Of a stretch of 64,000 bases of DNA, positions 15,510 to 24,068 are shown in pieces. The notes under the pieces were generated by a model that was given only the letters and a program-made list of their open reading frames with translations, was not told the origin of the DNA and did no database searches. The number at the start of each line of letters is the position of its first letter. The stretch's first letter is position 1. Made by a program: the position numbers and the translations under genes. This DNA comes from Acinetobacter terrestris (GTDB lineage Bacteria > Pseudomonadota > Gammaproteobacteria > Pseudomonadales > Moraxellaceae): assembly GCF_004331155.1 (NCBI RefSeq), contig NZ_SJNZ01000005.1, positions 1 to 64,000 on the forward strand, written 5' to 3'.

Positions 15510-16007
15510 TTAATAGGCATACGATGCAATTGCAGTGGCAATCGGCTTATCTTCATCATTGACCAAGGTCATGCGCATAGTGCAACCCTTGCGACCTAAA
15601 CGTAAGGTTTCAGCACGCGCAATAAAATATTTGCCCCGGCCCGGTGCTAAATAATCGACCCGCATATCAACCGTTGCCAAGCGAGTGACTTTTTTAATGG
15701 TGTCGGGCAGTTGATCAGGTTCAGCCTTTTTATATAACTCGCCCATTGCAACAATACCGCCGATACTGTCCAAAATCGTTGCCGCTACACCGCCGTGTAA
15801 AATCTGAAAAGCGACATTGCCAATCATAAATGGCTGCATTTCAATATAGGCTTCAATTTGACCATCAACGACACGCATGACCATCTCGTTGTGCTTGAAG
15901 TAAGGAGAGCTATTGAATGCATGACACAATTGCTTCAGGACCACATCGATATCCACTTTCGAGCCCAAATGAATACTGCCTGTCCACTTTTTATCTGAAT
16001 CACTCAT
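15510..16007 (-). CDS. PaaI/YigI-type acyl-CoA thioesterase
   Basis: A hotdog-fold protein of about 166 residues. It carries the PaaI-family segment ILHGGVAATILDSIGGIVAM, whose histidine-glycine-glycine is typical, and a C-terminal strand with VDYLAPGRGKYFIARAE. Proteins of this kind hydrolyse medium- or long-chain acyl-CoA esters in the cytoplasm. The ATG at 16007 is preferred to a TTG at 16058: it gives the natural N terminus MSDSDKKW and avoids overlap with the divergent hemB promoter. The exact substrate is not known. Confidence 0.75.
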   Translation of the reverse strand: MSDSDKKWTGSIHLGSKVDIDVVLKQLCHAFNSSPYFKHNEMVMRVVDGQIEAYIEMQPFMIGNVAFQILHGGVAATILDSIGGIVAMGELYKKAEPDQLPDTIKKVTRLATVDMRVDYLAPGRGKYFIARAETLRLGRKGCTMRMTLVNDEDKPIATAIASYAY

Positions 16008-16032
16008 AATCTGCTCGAATACCTTAATTTGA

Positions 16033-17127
<1,095 letters not shown>

Positions 17128-17145
17128 GGATTTGTGGTCTAAGCG

Positions 17146-18243
17146 ATGAAAATTGCCATTATCGGAGCAGGCATTAGCGGTCTACTGTCTGCTTTAGAAT
17201 TTGTGGAACAAGGATGTTCCGTCATTATTTTTGATCAACAGCAAGCAGGCAAAGCGGCCTCCTGGGCGGGTGGTGGCATCCTTTCTCCGATGTATCCATG
17301 GCGCTATCCACGCGCGGTGAATCAATTGGCACAATATGGCAAGTCACTGTATTTGGAATGGAATGAAAAATTAAAACCTGTTACGGGCATTGATTTTGAA
17401 ATTCATAATACCGGTATGCTGATTCTGGATGAAAGCGATTTTGACATCGGACAGCGCTACGCCCAGCAGTTTGATGAACCGATGCAGCAATGCCAACTGC
17501 TTAAACAGCCGCAACTGCAGCAGATTAATCCGCATATTTCCGAGCAATTTAACCAGGCGCTGTATTTTTCACAGTTGTCTAATATCCGTAATCCACGCCT
17601 GCTCAAATCCATCATCAGCTATTTAAAACAGCACCCTCGCGTACAGTTTCATGAAAATACCTGGGTAGATCATTTTCATATTCAACAGCAGCGTGTGACT
17701 TCCATTCAGACCCAATCTGGCCAACAGATTCAGGCCGACCAGATCGTCATTGCCACAGGTGCATGGTCCGCGCACTGGTCGCAACAACTGAATATGAGCA
17801 TTCCGGTCAACCCTGTTCAGGGACAAATGTTGCTGTTTAAAACCCCTGAGCAGTGGTTGCCAACCATCTGCATGAATAAGGTGATGTACCTGATTCCACG
17901 TCAGGACGGGCATATAGTCTGTGGTTCCAGTATGGATGAGCTGGGTTTTGAACATCGTCCCAATATGCAAACCCAACAGCACATTTACAAAGCCTGTCTG
18001 GAAATGGTACCGGAACTTGACCAGTTTCCGATTGTGAAACAATGGGCAGGACTCAGACCGAGTTCGCCTACCGGTGTGCCCTATATTGGGAAAATGCCAG
18101 AGCTTGATAATCTATGGGCCAACTTCGGACATTTCCGTAATGGCTTATGTATGGGCCCTGCCTCTGCACGTTTATTAAGACAGTTGATGCTTGAGCAACC
18201 CACATGTGTAGATCCTTCCGCTTTTAGCACTCAGAGATTATAA
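17146..18243 (+). CDS. thiO: Glycine oxidase ThiO (FAD-dependent amine oxidase)
   Basis: The 365-residue protein has an N-terminal FAD-binding Rossmann motif (IAIIGAGISGLLSALEFVEQG) and the DAO-family layout with a C-terminal flavin-contact segment (WAGLRPSSPTGVPYIGKMP). It oxidises glycine to iminoglycine, which supplies the thiazole ring of thiamine, in the cytoplasm. It lies just behind hemB and probably shares its transcript. Other DAO-family amine oxidases are the main alternative. Confidence 0.85.
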   Translation: MKIAIIGAGISGLLSALEFVEQGCSVIIFDQQQAGKAASWAGGGILSPMYPWRYPRAVNQLAQYGKSLYLEWNEKLKPVTGIDFEIHNTGMLILDESDFDIGQRYAQQFDEPMQQCQLLKQPQLQQINPHISEQFNQALYFSQLSNIRNPRLLKSIISYLKQHPRVQFHENTWVDHFHIQQQRVTSIQTQSGQQIQADQIVIATGAWSAHWSQQLNMSIPVNPVQGQMLLFKTPEQWLPTICMNKVMYLIPRQDGHIVCGSSMDELGFEHRPNMQTQQHIYKACLEMVPELDQFPIVKQWAGLRPSSPTGVPYIGKMPELDNLWANFGHFRNGLCMGPASARLLRQLMLEQPTCVDPSAFSTQRL

Positions 18244-18252
18244 TCTGAAGCT

Positions 18253-19161
18253 TTAAGCACCCGCTAAAATATCGGCCAAAGCCTGCTTTAAAGTGGGATA
18301 TTTAAACTCAAATCCCAGTTCCTGCAGTGCTTTCGGTTGTACATATTGACCGTTTAAAACCAGTTGGAATTGTTCGCCAAGCATCCCCTTCAAAACAAAA
18401 GCCGGCAAACAGAATAAAGGTTTACGATGCAGTTGCTGTGCAGCTGTTTGAGCAAATTGCCCTTGAGTCATTTTTTCTGGACAGACCACATTGAAAATTT
18501 GTGTGCTGGTTTCATTTAACATGAGAAATTCAATTGCACGCAGCACATCCTGAATATGTACCCAAACCACAGGTTGCCGGCCATGTCCTATTTTCCCAAC
18601 CATATTCAGTTTAATCGGCAGTAGCATACGTGGAAGAATACCTCCCTCCTTTGCAAAAACGATACCGAATCGCACGATTTTAGTATTCTGCTGTTGAAAG
18701 CTTAATGCCGCCTGTTCCCACAACTGGCACAGTTCCGACATAAAAATAGGTTGTGGCGCAGACTGTTCTGTACAAATTTCTAACCATTGTTCGCTCGGAT
18801 CAATACCGTAATAGCCCACTGCAGAACCTGAAATAATACGTTTCGGAAAAATCTGTCTTTTTTCTAAATATCGGTACAGCTGATGGGTCATTTCAACCCG
18901 ACTCTGAATCAGTTGCTGCTTTCGTTTCGCTGACCAGCGCGCCTGACCAATATTTTCACCAGCCAGGTTAATCACATAATCAATCCGATCGGTTTTAAGC
19001 TGATCCAGACTCTGCACCCAGGTCAGATCAGGATGATTGGATCGCTTGTTTTTCTGTCGGGTCAGCCCAAATACAGCATAATCACGCGCCAATAAATAAG
19101 GCAGTAGATGCGAGCCGATAAAACCACTGCCACCCGTGATCAATACAGATGCTTTTTGCAT
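18253..19161 (-). CDS. TIGR01777-family NAD-dependent epimerase (YfcH/SulA-like)
   Basis: The 302-residue SDR-type protein begins with a Rossmann motif (VLITGGSGFIGSHLLPYLLA) and contains the family segments VINLAGENIGQARW and ISGSAVGYYG, with the usual YG pair in place of the classical YxxxK. The C-terminal DUF1731 part ends KYPTLKQALADIL. The cellular role of the family is unclear; some annotations call it a cell-division inhibitor, without firm evidence. It converges on thiO with 9 bp between the stops. Confidence 0.85.
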   Translation of the reverse strand: MQKASVLITGGSGFIGSHLLPYLLARDYAVFGLTRQKNKRSNHPDLTWVQSLDQLKTDRIDYVINLAGENIGQARWSAKRKQQLIQSRVEMTHQLYRYLEKRQIFPKRIISGSAVGYYGIDPSEQWLEICTEQSAPQPIFMSELCQLWEQAALSFQQQNTKIVRFGIVFAKEGGILPRMLLPIKLNMVGKIGHGRQPVVWVHIQDVLRAIEFLMLNETSTQIFNVVCPEKMTQGQFAQTAAQQLHRKPLFCLPAFVLKGMLGEQFQLVLNGQYVQPKALQELGFEFKYPTLKQALADILAGA

Positions 19162-19233
19162 TTTTATGAGCGCTCTTGTTTTTTCTATCTATAGAGCAAG
19201 CTCATTGAAAACTCAAGCACACATCGGTTTCAA

Positions 19234-19677
19234 TCAGCCAAACATTTTTTTCGCCATACGTTGTGCCTGTTTGCCATAAAACCAATAGGTCAAAATATAA
19301 AGCGGGATCGCAATAAGTAAAAACATAATCAGCACCACACTCATAAATTGTGGATTTTTTAAATAGAGCAGGAAATTCTGCCAAACTTCCGGATCGCCTT
19401 TAGAAAAAATTAAAATTCCAAGCAGTAAAAATGCAAGGTTATACCCCCAAAAAATCAGGCTGAACCCCAATGTTATTTTTTTTCGTTCTTGTTCGCTTGG
19501 TGCACGTTGTTGTTGTTTTAAAAACTTATATAGTACTAAAATCATGGCAGCCAAGTAAGGAACAATAGTGAGAATGCCGCCCATGCCTCTAGGCAGTAAG
19601 GCTGCGAGCACACCGCAGATACAGGTGAAAATAAAACAAAAAAAGAAAAACCATAAAAAATAACGACTTAGTGACAC
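19234..19677 (-). CDS. ABZJ_00895-type inner-membrane protein
   Basis: The product has about 147 residues and four membrane segments (near residues 5-27, 32-50, 70-92 and 106-130), ending in a basic tail (GKQAQRMAKKMFG). It resembles an Acinetobacter-specific membrane family of unknown function. The start is uncertain: a GTG at 19677 has AGG at fair spacing and begins VSLSRYFLW. A TTG at 19707 would add ten residues with no ribosome binding site. Confidence 0.65.
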   Translation of the reverse strand: MSLSRYFLWFFFFCFIFTCICGVLAALLPRGMGGILTIVPYLAAMILVLYKFLKQQQRAPSEQERKKITLGFSLIFWGYNLAFLLLGILIFSKGDPEVWQNFLLYLKNPQFMSVVLIMFLLIAIPLYILTYWFYGKQAQRMAKKMFG

Positions 19678-19759
19678 CGTATACCTGCATAAGCAACTTT
19701 TAGACAAGCAGTATAAAAAAAAATGAGTTTTTTTTCATTTTATTGTCAACCAATCTGTA

Positions 19760-19950
19760 AACCTCTGCGTTATATAGGGTAAGAAGTTCATAAACCCGTT
19801 AATTTGGACCGGCATCCACAATATTTTCGGTGAACTTTTCCTAAAGCAATAAACTTAGTTTCAAGTTTTGGTAAGGAACAGCAGCCCAAGCTAAAACTTG
19901 TGACAGATTTTTTTTGACCGACGATTTCATCATCACTCGAATCGTCGGTC
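19760..19950 (+). ncRNA. Candidate small RNA ending in tandem terminators
   Basis: No gene lies here on the plus strand, yet two plus-oriented terminators stand in a row. First is CAAGTTTT...AAAACTTG (19862-19869 with 19893-19900), followed by eight Ts. Then comes GACCGACGATT...AATCGTCGGTC (19916-19950), followed by TTTTATTTT. The loop of the first stem is large and purine-rich (GGTAAGGAACAGCAGCCC). An outer pair GTTCA/TGAAC upstream could close another stem. A clear promoter was not found, so the 5' end is a guess. Confidence 0.35.
19916..19950 (+). terminator. Strong intrinsic terminator
   Basis: An 11-bp perfect stem (GACCGACGATT / AATCGTCGGTC) followed by TTTTATTTT on the plus strand. 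On the minus strand the A-rich flank also gives a modest signal for the LysE gene read from the right. Confidence 0.75.
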
Positions 19951-20075
19951 TTTTATTTTCTATAGTCTATTTTTTTATTTTAGAGATACATTTAAAGCAC
20001 TCACTTCACCAAATACCCGATGCATCACTGAACTATAAGAATAATAAAATGATCTCACTCATGAATGATGAAAAA

Positions 20076-20699
20076 CTATTTCATTCCAAAAATGAGTTTT
20101 AAACCAAGCAAAGTCATTACCCCACCTGCAATACGGTCAAATATAGCTTTAAATTTTAAATAGACTTTTCGTGGACCTTCAGCCGACAATGCAACCGCAA
20201 CCAATGAATACCAACCTGCATCAATAAAGAAACACAGCACCGGCAAAACCACATAAAAATAAGCAGGAATATCTTTGGGTAAAAGTGCCGTAAAAATACT
20301 GGCTAAAATAATCGCAATTTTAGGGTTACTCATTTGCGTGATTAAACCCAAACGATAGGCTTGTTTATAACTCATCGGTTGAACTGCATCATCTGCAGAA
20401 TTCATCGGCTGTTTGGCATGTTTAATAATTTTAAAAGCCAACCACAGCAAATATAAACCACCGCAAATTTTTAAGATCAGATAAGCAGATGGCACAGCCA
20501 GTAAAACGGCTTGCAAGCCCATCACGGCAAGTAAGCCAAAAATGGCAGCGCCGGTACCTGTGCCCAAAGCGGTAAACAGACCATGTTTACGAGAAATCGC
20601 AATTGAATTTTTAGCGACATAAATAAACGTTGGCCCTGGGCTGATTGCACCCAACATTAAAGCCAAAGTAATTGAGCCTAATATCAATAACGATTCCAA
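20076..20699 (-). CDS. LysE/RhtB-family amino-acid exporter
   Basis: The 207-residue inner-membrane protein has six predicted spans and the family's N-terminal signature ISPGPTFIYVAKNSI (about residues 20-34), plus the segment MSNPKIAIILASIFTALLP. Such proteins export amino acids or homoserine lactone; the substrate cannot be told from sequence. The start is a TTG with AAGGT eight bases upstream. It probably ends its transcript near 20000-20075. Confidence 0.85.
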   Translation of the reverse strand: MESLLILGSITLALMLGAISPGPTFIYVAKNSIAISRKHGLFTALGTGTGAAIFGLLAVMGLQAVLLAVPSAYLILKICGGLYLLWLAFKIIKHAKQPMNSADDAVQPMSYKQAYRLGLITQMSNPKIAIILASIFTALLPKDIPAYFYVVLPVLCFFIDAGWYSLVAVALSAEGPRKVYLKFKAIFDRIAGGVMTLLGLKLIFGMK

Positions 20700-20820
20700 T
20701 GCTTTTTACCTTAAATCATGAGGAAAAATGTGTGGGCCAATTCTACGTGTTTTAGATTCTTATTACCCTAATAATTTTATGTTTATGATCAATTCTACAA
20801 GCATATTTTATACAGATCGC

Positions 20821-20873
20821 AAATAAGGCATCTACATCAAATTTTCGTAAATCTGAGGTAGATGCCTTATTTT
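20821..20873 (-). terminator. Terminator of the small lipoprotein gene
   Basis: A 15-bp perfect stem (AAATAAGGCATCTAC / GTAGATGCCTTATTT) around a 22-nt loop lies between the lipoprotein gene and the LysE gene, with Ts on both sides. Confidence 0.7.
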
Positions 20874-20886
20874 TCTTTGCAATCTC

Positions 20887-21078
20887 TTAGTGCTCAGCCA
20901 CTGGCTTGATTTCTTGGGCATTGAGCTGTGAGAGACGATAATCATGCTCATGAACTGGCATACCGCCAATAATCATGGTTCGGACTTCGGTTTTCGGCTT
21001 GTTATAGTCATCTTTTGCATCACAAGCGGTGAGCAAAAAAAGTACGCAAATGGATAAACCCACGGATAGCTTTTTCAT
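20887..21078 (-). CDS. Small lipoprotein (63 aa)
   Basis: The frame starts with ATG at 21078 after GAGGAT and encodes MKKLSVGLSICVLFLLTACD: a basic start, hydrophobic core and lipobox LTAC with the modified cysteine at residue 18. The mature part (about 46 residues) is hydrophilic and includes HEHDYRLSQLNAQEIKPVAEH. Function unknown. A GTG one codon upstream is an alternative start. Confidence 0.75.
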   Translation of the reverse strand: MKKLSVGLSICVLFLLTACDAKDDYNKPKTEVRTMIIGGMPVHEHDYRLSQLNAQEIKPVAEH

Positions 21079-21407
21079 CACATATCCTCTTTTTCATCAT
21101 TGTTATATTTTCTAGCTTAGCATCAATGCCTGTTTTTTGATCATTTTTTTATATTTTTAATTCAACTATTTAAGATATTTTTACAAATAAACATCGATCA
21201 TAAATTTGCAAGGCACAGTAATGTCCATTCAAAATTAATTTCAATCAAATGATTTATAAGAATTGAACACGTCTACCTTGGCATGTCTATGTAGCGACCT
21301 GCGTAGATCCCCGCTCTCAAGCAAATAACTTTCAAACAGATAATAGAGCTCTAGATAAAAATATTTTTGCGTACAATACGATTGAATATTCGAAGGATCA
21401 TGATGAA

Positions 21408-22277
21408 ATGTTTGATCAGATTGCACAATCAGTGGCTTACCAAAAACTTACTCTTGATGCGGCTGTGTCAGTCACGGTTAAGCGATTAGATCAGATTCAT
21501 CCGCAAATCTCCGGCAACAAATTTTTTAAACTAAAATACAACTTTCTGGAAGCACAGCAGCAAGGTTTAAATAAAGTCCTCACTTTTGGCGGGGCTTATT
21601 CAAATCATATTGCGGCAACGGCATATGCAGCGCATTTATTTGGCTTCAGAAGCGTCGGGATTATTCGCGGTGAAGAACTGGCAAGCAAAGCATTGAATCC
21701 GACTTTAGCCACGGCACAGCAGTTTGGCATGAAGCTGCATTTTATTTCGCGTGAACAGTATCGCTTAAAAGACCAGCCCGAATATATTGCAACATTGAAC
21801 CAACAATTTTCTGAACATTTTATTATTCCTGAAGGTGGAACCAATCCGCTTGCCATTCAAGGCTGCAAGGAAATTTTAAATGCCGAAGACCTGCAAAATT
21901 ATGAGGTCATCTGTTGTGCCGTCGGTACAGGCGGAACCCTTGCAGGAATTATTGAGGCAAGTTCAGCGCATCAAAAGGTTCTGGGTTTTTCAGCCTTAAA
22001 AGGTGATTTTTTACAGCGCGATATACAACAATGGACGAACAAGCAGAACTGGCAAATCACCGATGCTTATTGTTGTGGAGGTTATGCCAAAACCACGCCT
22101 GAGCTTTTACAGTTTATGCCGTCTTTTGAAGCCAGGCATACTATTCCTCTAGAACAGGTCTATACCGCCAAAATGATGTCCGGCTTGTTTGATTTAATTG
22201 AACAAAATTACTTTCCCAAAGGCACACGGATTTTGGTGATTCACACTGGCGGCTTGCAAGGTCGCTACGCTAGATAA
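21408..22277 (+). CDS. PLP-dependent D-cysteine desulfhydrase / ACC-deaminase family enzyme
   Basis: The 289-residue fold-type II PLP enzyme has the binding lysine in QISGNKFFKLKYNF (about residue 38-41) and the serine/asparagine-rich loop LTFGGAYSNHIAATAYAA. The phosphate-binding glycine loop is CCAVGTGGTLAGII. Family members break down D-cysteine to pyruvate, H2S and ammonia, or 1-aminocyclopropane-1-carboxylate. Sequence alone does not decide which applies here. AAGGAT lies ten bases before the ATG. Confidence 0.8.
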   Translation: MFDQIAQSVAYQKLTLDAAVSVTVKRLDQIHPQISGNKFFKLKYNFLEAQQQGLNKVLTFGGAYSNHIAATAYAAHLFGFRSVGIIRGEELASKALNPTLATAQQFGMKLHFISREQYRLKDQPEYIATLNQQFSEHFIIPEGGTNPLAIQGCKEILNAEDLQNYEVICCAVGTGGTLAGIIEASSAHQKVLGFSALKGDFLQRDIQQWTNKQNWQITDAYCCGGYAKTTPELLQFMPSFEARHTIPLEQVYTAKMMSGLFDLIEQNYFPKGTRILVIHTGGLQGRYAR

Positions 22278-22344
22278 GATCAAGCCTGAAATTGAGTGCA
22301 AAATTGTCTATAATGCCCTGTTTTTATCTCCCGTGAGTTGTCCC

Positions 22345-23544
22345 ATGTCTACAAATCAGTACGATGTCATTGTTTTAGGTGCAGGTGCATCAGGTCTGAT
22401 GTTGGCATATATGGCGGCACAACGTGGTCGTAAAGTTTTGGTGGTGGAAAAAGCTAACAAAGTCGGTAAAAAAATTCTGATGTCTGGTGGTGGTAAATGT
22501 AACTTTACCAATCTGTATGTCGAACCTGAAAATTATATTTCACACAATCCGCACTTTGTGATTTCAGCCTTGACGCGTTATACCAACTGGGACTTTATTG
22601 GCTTGGTTTGCGAACACGGCATTGAATATGAAGAGCGCAAACACGGTCAGCTGTTTACCTTAAACGGCGCTAAAGAAATTTTAGCGATGCTGTTGGCTGA
22701 ATGTGATAAAACCGGCTTGGTGGATATTAAAACCAGTTGTGAAGTGAAAGCTGTAACGCCTGTTGAAGGTCAAGGTTTTCAAGTCGCCACTTCTACGGGT
22801 TATTTTCAGGCTGAATCTGTAGTGGTGGCAACCGGTGGTTTATCCGTTCCTACACTAGGTGGTTCAGGTATTGGTTATGAGATTGCCAAACAGTTCGGGC
22901 ATCATGTACATGCGACCCGTGCAGGTTTGGTGCCTTTCACTTTTTCCGATCAATTCAAGGAAGTTACGACTCGTTTAAGCGGCAACGCGGTAGATGCAAC
23001 CCTCTCTAATGATTTAAACAGTTTTACTGAAGCCTTATTGTTTACCCATCGCGGTTTAAGTGGCCCAAGTTCACTGCAACTTTCCAATTATTGGGATGTC
23101 GGTCAGCGCTTTAATATTAACTTCCTGCCTTATATCGACCTGGTAGATTTCTTTAAATCGAAAAAAGCCAGTCAACCGAAAGTTTTGCTGCGTACCTTGT
23201 TAAATGAGTATCTGCCTAAAAGTGTAGTACTGGAATTACAAAATTTAATCTGGGCTGAATCGGCAGATCTGGCGATTGGGAATTTAAGTGATGAAAAAAT
23301 AGAACAGATTGCTCAGCGCTTGCATGCTTTTGAAGTGAAACCCTCGGGAACTGAAGGTTATCGTACTGCAGAAGTAACTTTAGGCGGTGTGGATACTACA
23401 GAAGTTTCATCCAAGACCATGGAAAGTAAAAAGCAGAAAGGCATTTACTTTATCGGTGAAGTGCTTGATGTATCGGGTCATCTAGGCGGTTTTAATTTTC
23501 AATGGGCATGGGCGTCTGCACATGCCGCATCGCAATATGTTTAA
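22345..23544 (+). CDS. YhiN/HI0933-family NAD(P)/FAD-dependent flavoprotein
   Basis: The 399-residue protein begins MSTNQYDVIVLGAGASGLML with a dinucleotide-binding motif. Family segments include KVGKKILMSGGGKCNFTN, VVATGGLSVPTLGGSG, LLFTHRGLSGPSSLQLS and a C-terminal GEVLDVSGHLGGFNFQWAW. The physiological reaction of this family is not known. The ATG at 22345 is preferred to a GTG four codons earlier. It lies 67 bp behind the PLP enzyme and may share its transcript. Confidence 0.85.
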   Translation: MSTNQYDVIVLGAGASGLMLAYMAAQRGRKVLVVEKANKVGKKILMSGGGKCNFTNLYVEPENYISHNPHFVISALTRYTNWDFIGLVCEHGIEYEERKHGQLFTLNGAKEILAMLLAECDKTGLVDIKTSCEVKAVTPVEGQGFQVATSTGYFQAESVVVATGGLSVPTLGGSGIGYEIAKQFGHHVHATRAGLVPFTFSDQFKEVTTRLSGNAVDATLSNDLNSFTEALLFTHRGLSGPSSLQLSNYWDVGQRFNINFLPYIDLVDFFKSKKASQPKVLLRTLLNEYLPKSVVLELQNLIWAESADLAIGNLSDEKIEQIAQRLHAFEVKPSGTEGYRTAEVTLGGVDTTEVSSKTMESKKQKGIYFIGEVLDVSGHLGGFNFQWAWASAHAASQYV

Positions 23545-23566
23545 AAAAAGGTTTATTCAAAATAGA

Positions 23567-23725
23567 TTATTCTAGATAGCCTGTACCGAATAAACGAACA
23601 GGTTTAGCCTGCTGTAAACGGGCAATTGTGATCTACATGTTCACAATTGCTTTAGCCTCAGATGAAGTTTCAGCATTACTCAACATGGTCTAAAGTGACT
23701 TAAAAAATTTATTTAATAACATCAT
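23567..23725 (-). pseudogene. Small gene with two in-frame amber codons
   Basis: An excellent ribosome binding site (AAAGGAGACA) precedes ATG at 23725. The frame reads MMLLNKFFKSL, TAG, then TMLSNAETSSEAKAIVNM, TAG, then ITIARLQQAKPVRLFGTGYL and E, TAA. All three segments look like one small soluble protein of about 52 positions broken by two CAG-to-TAG-like changes. A perfect 10-bp inverted repeat (GCAATTGTGA / TCACAATTGC) surrounds the second amber. It could instead be an 11-residue leader followed by a structured RNA. Confidence 0.4.
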
Positions 23726-23821
23726 TGTCTCCTTTATTATTATTTATCTAAATGCTTATATTTTATTGAATAGTTATTTTATAAACAGCCTAAAAACTCC
23801 AGAAAAATAATCATGATTCAA

Positions 23822-23995
23822 CTAGTTCTCATCTTGTTTTTGTGGTGGCGTATCTGCTGCATAATCATGTTTTAATTGCTGATCTACTGGCTTCAGCTTA
23901 GCAAATACGAACCGATAAGCACTAACAAAGAATCCCGCGGTAATTCCTGCAATCACAATTGGTGCGATAAAGTTATTGGGGCGTTTTTTCGACAT
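23822..23995 (-). CDS. Small single-span membrane protein (57 aa)
   Basis: The frame from ATG 23995 to TAG 23822 begins MSKKRPNNFIAPIVIAGITA: a basic cytoplasmic start and one membrane span (about residues 9-32), followed by a hydrophilic, Asp/Gln/Pro-rich tail. AAGGA lies seven bases before the ATG. It starts about 74 bp after the stop of the mechanosensitive-channel gene on the same strand and may be its last cistron. Family unknown. Confidence 0.65.
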   Translation of the reverse strand: MSKKRPNNFIAPIVIAGITAGFFVSAYRFVFAKLKPVDQQLKHDYAADTPPQKQDEN

Positions 23996-24068
23996 TCTCA
24001 TTTCCTTTTAATTCTTGAATTAAAAATCGACCACATCACTGTGGCCGATTTTATCTCAACTTAAGCGA

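Noticed and set aside
19800..19915. Possible SRP (4.5S) RNA, because of a GGAACAGCAGCC-like segment
   Set aside because: The conserved 5' strand and GGAA tetraloop with its short stem are not present; the loop and stem lengths do not fit domain IV. Kept only as an unnamed RNA candidate.
19914..20102. Plus-strand frame of 62 codons
   Set aside because: Begins inside a strong terminator hairpin, has no ribosome binding site and overlaps the 3' end of the LysE gene.
21241..21426. Minus-strand frame of 61 codons before the PLP enzyme
   Set aside because: Lies over the promoter region of the plus-strand gene, with no ribosome binding site and unlikely composition.
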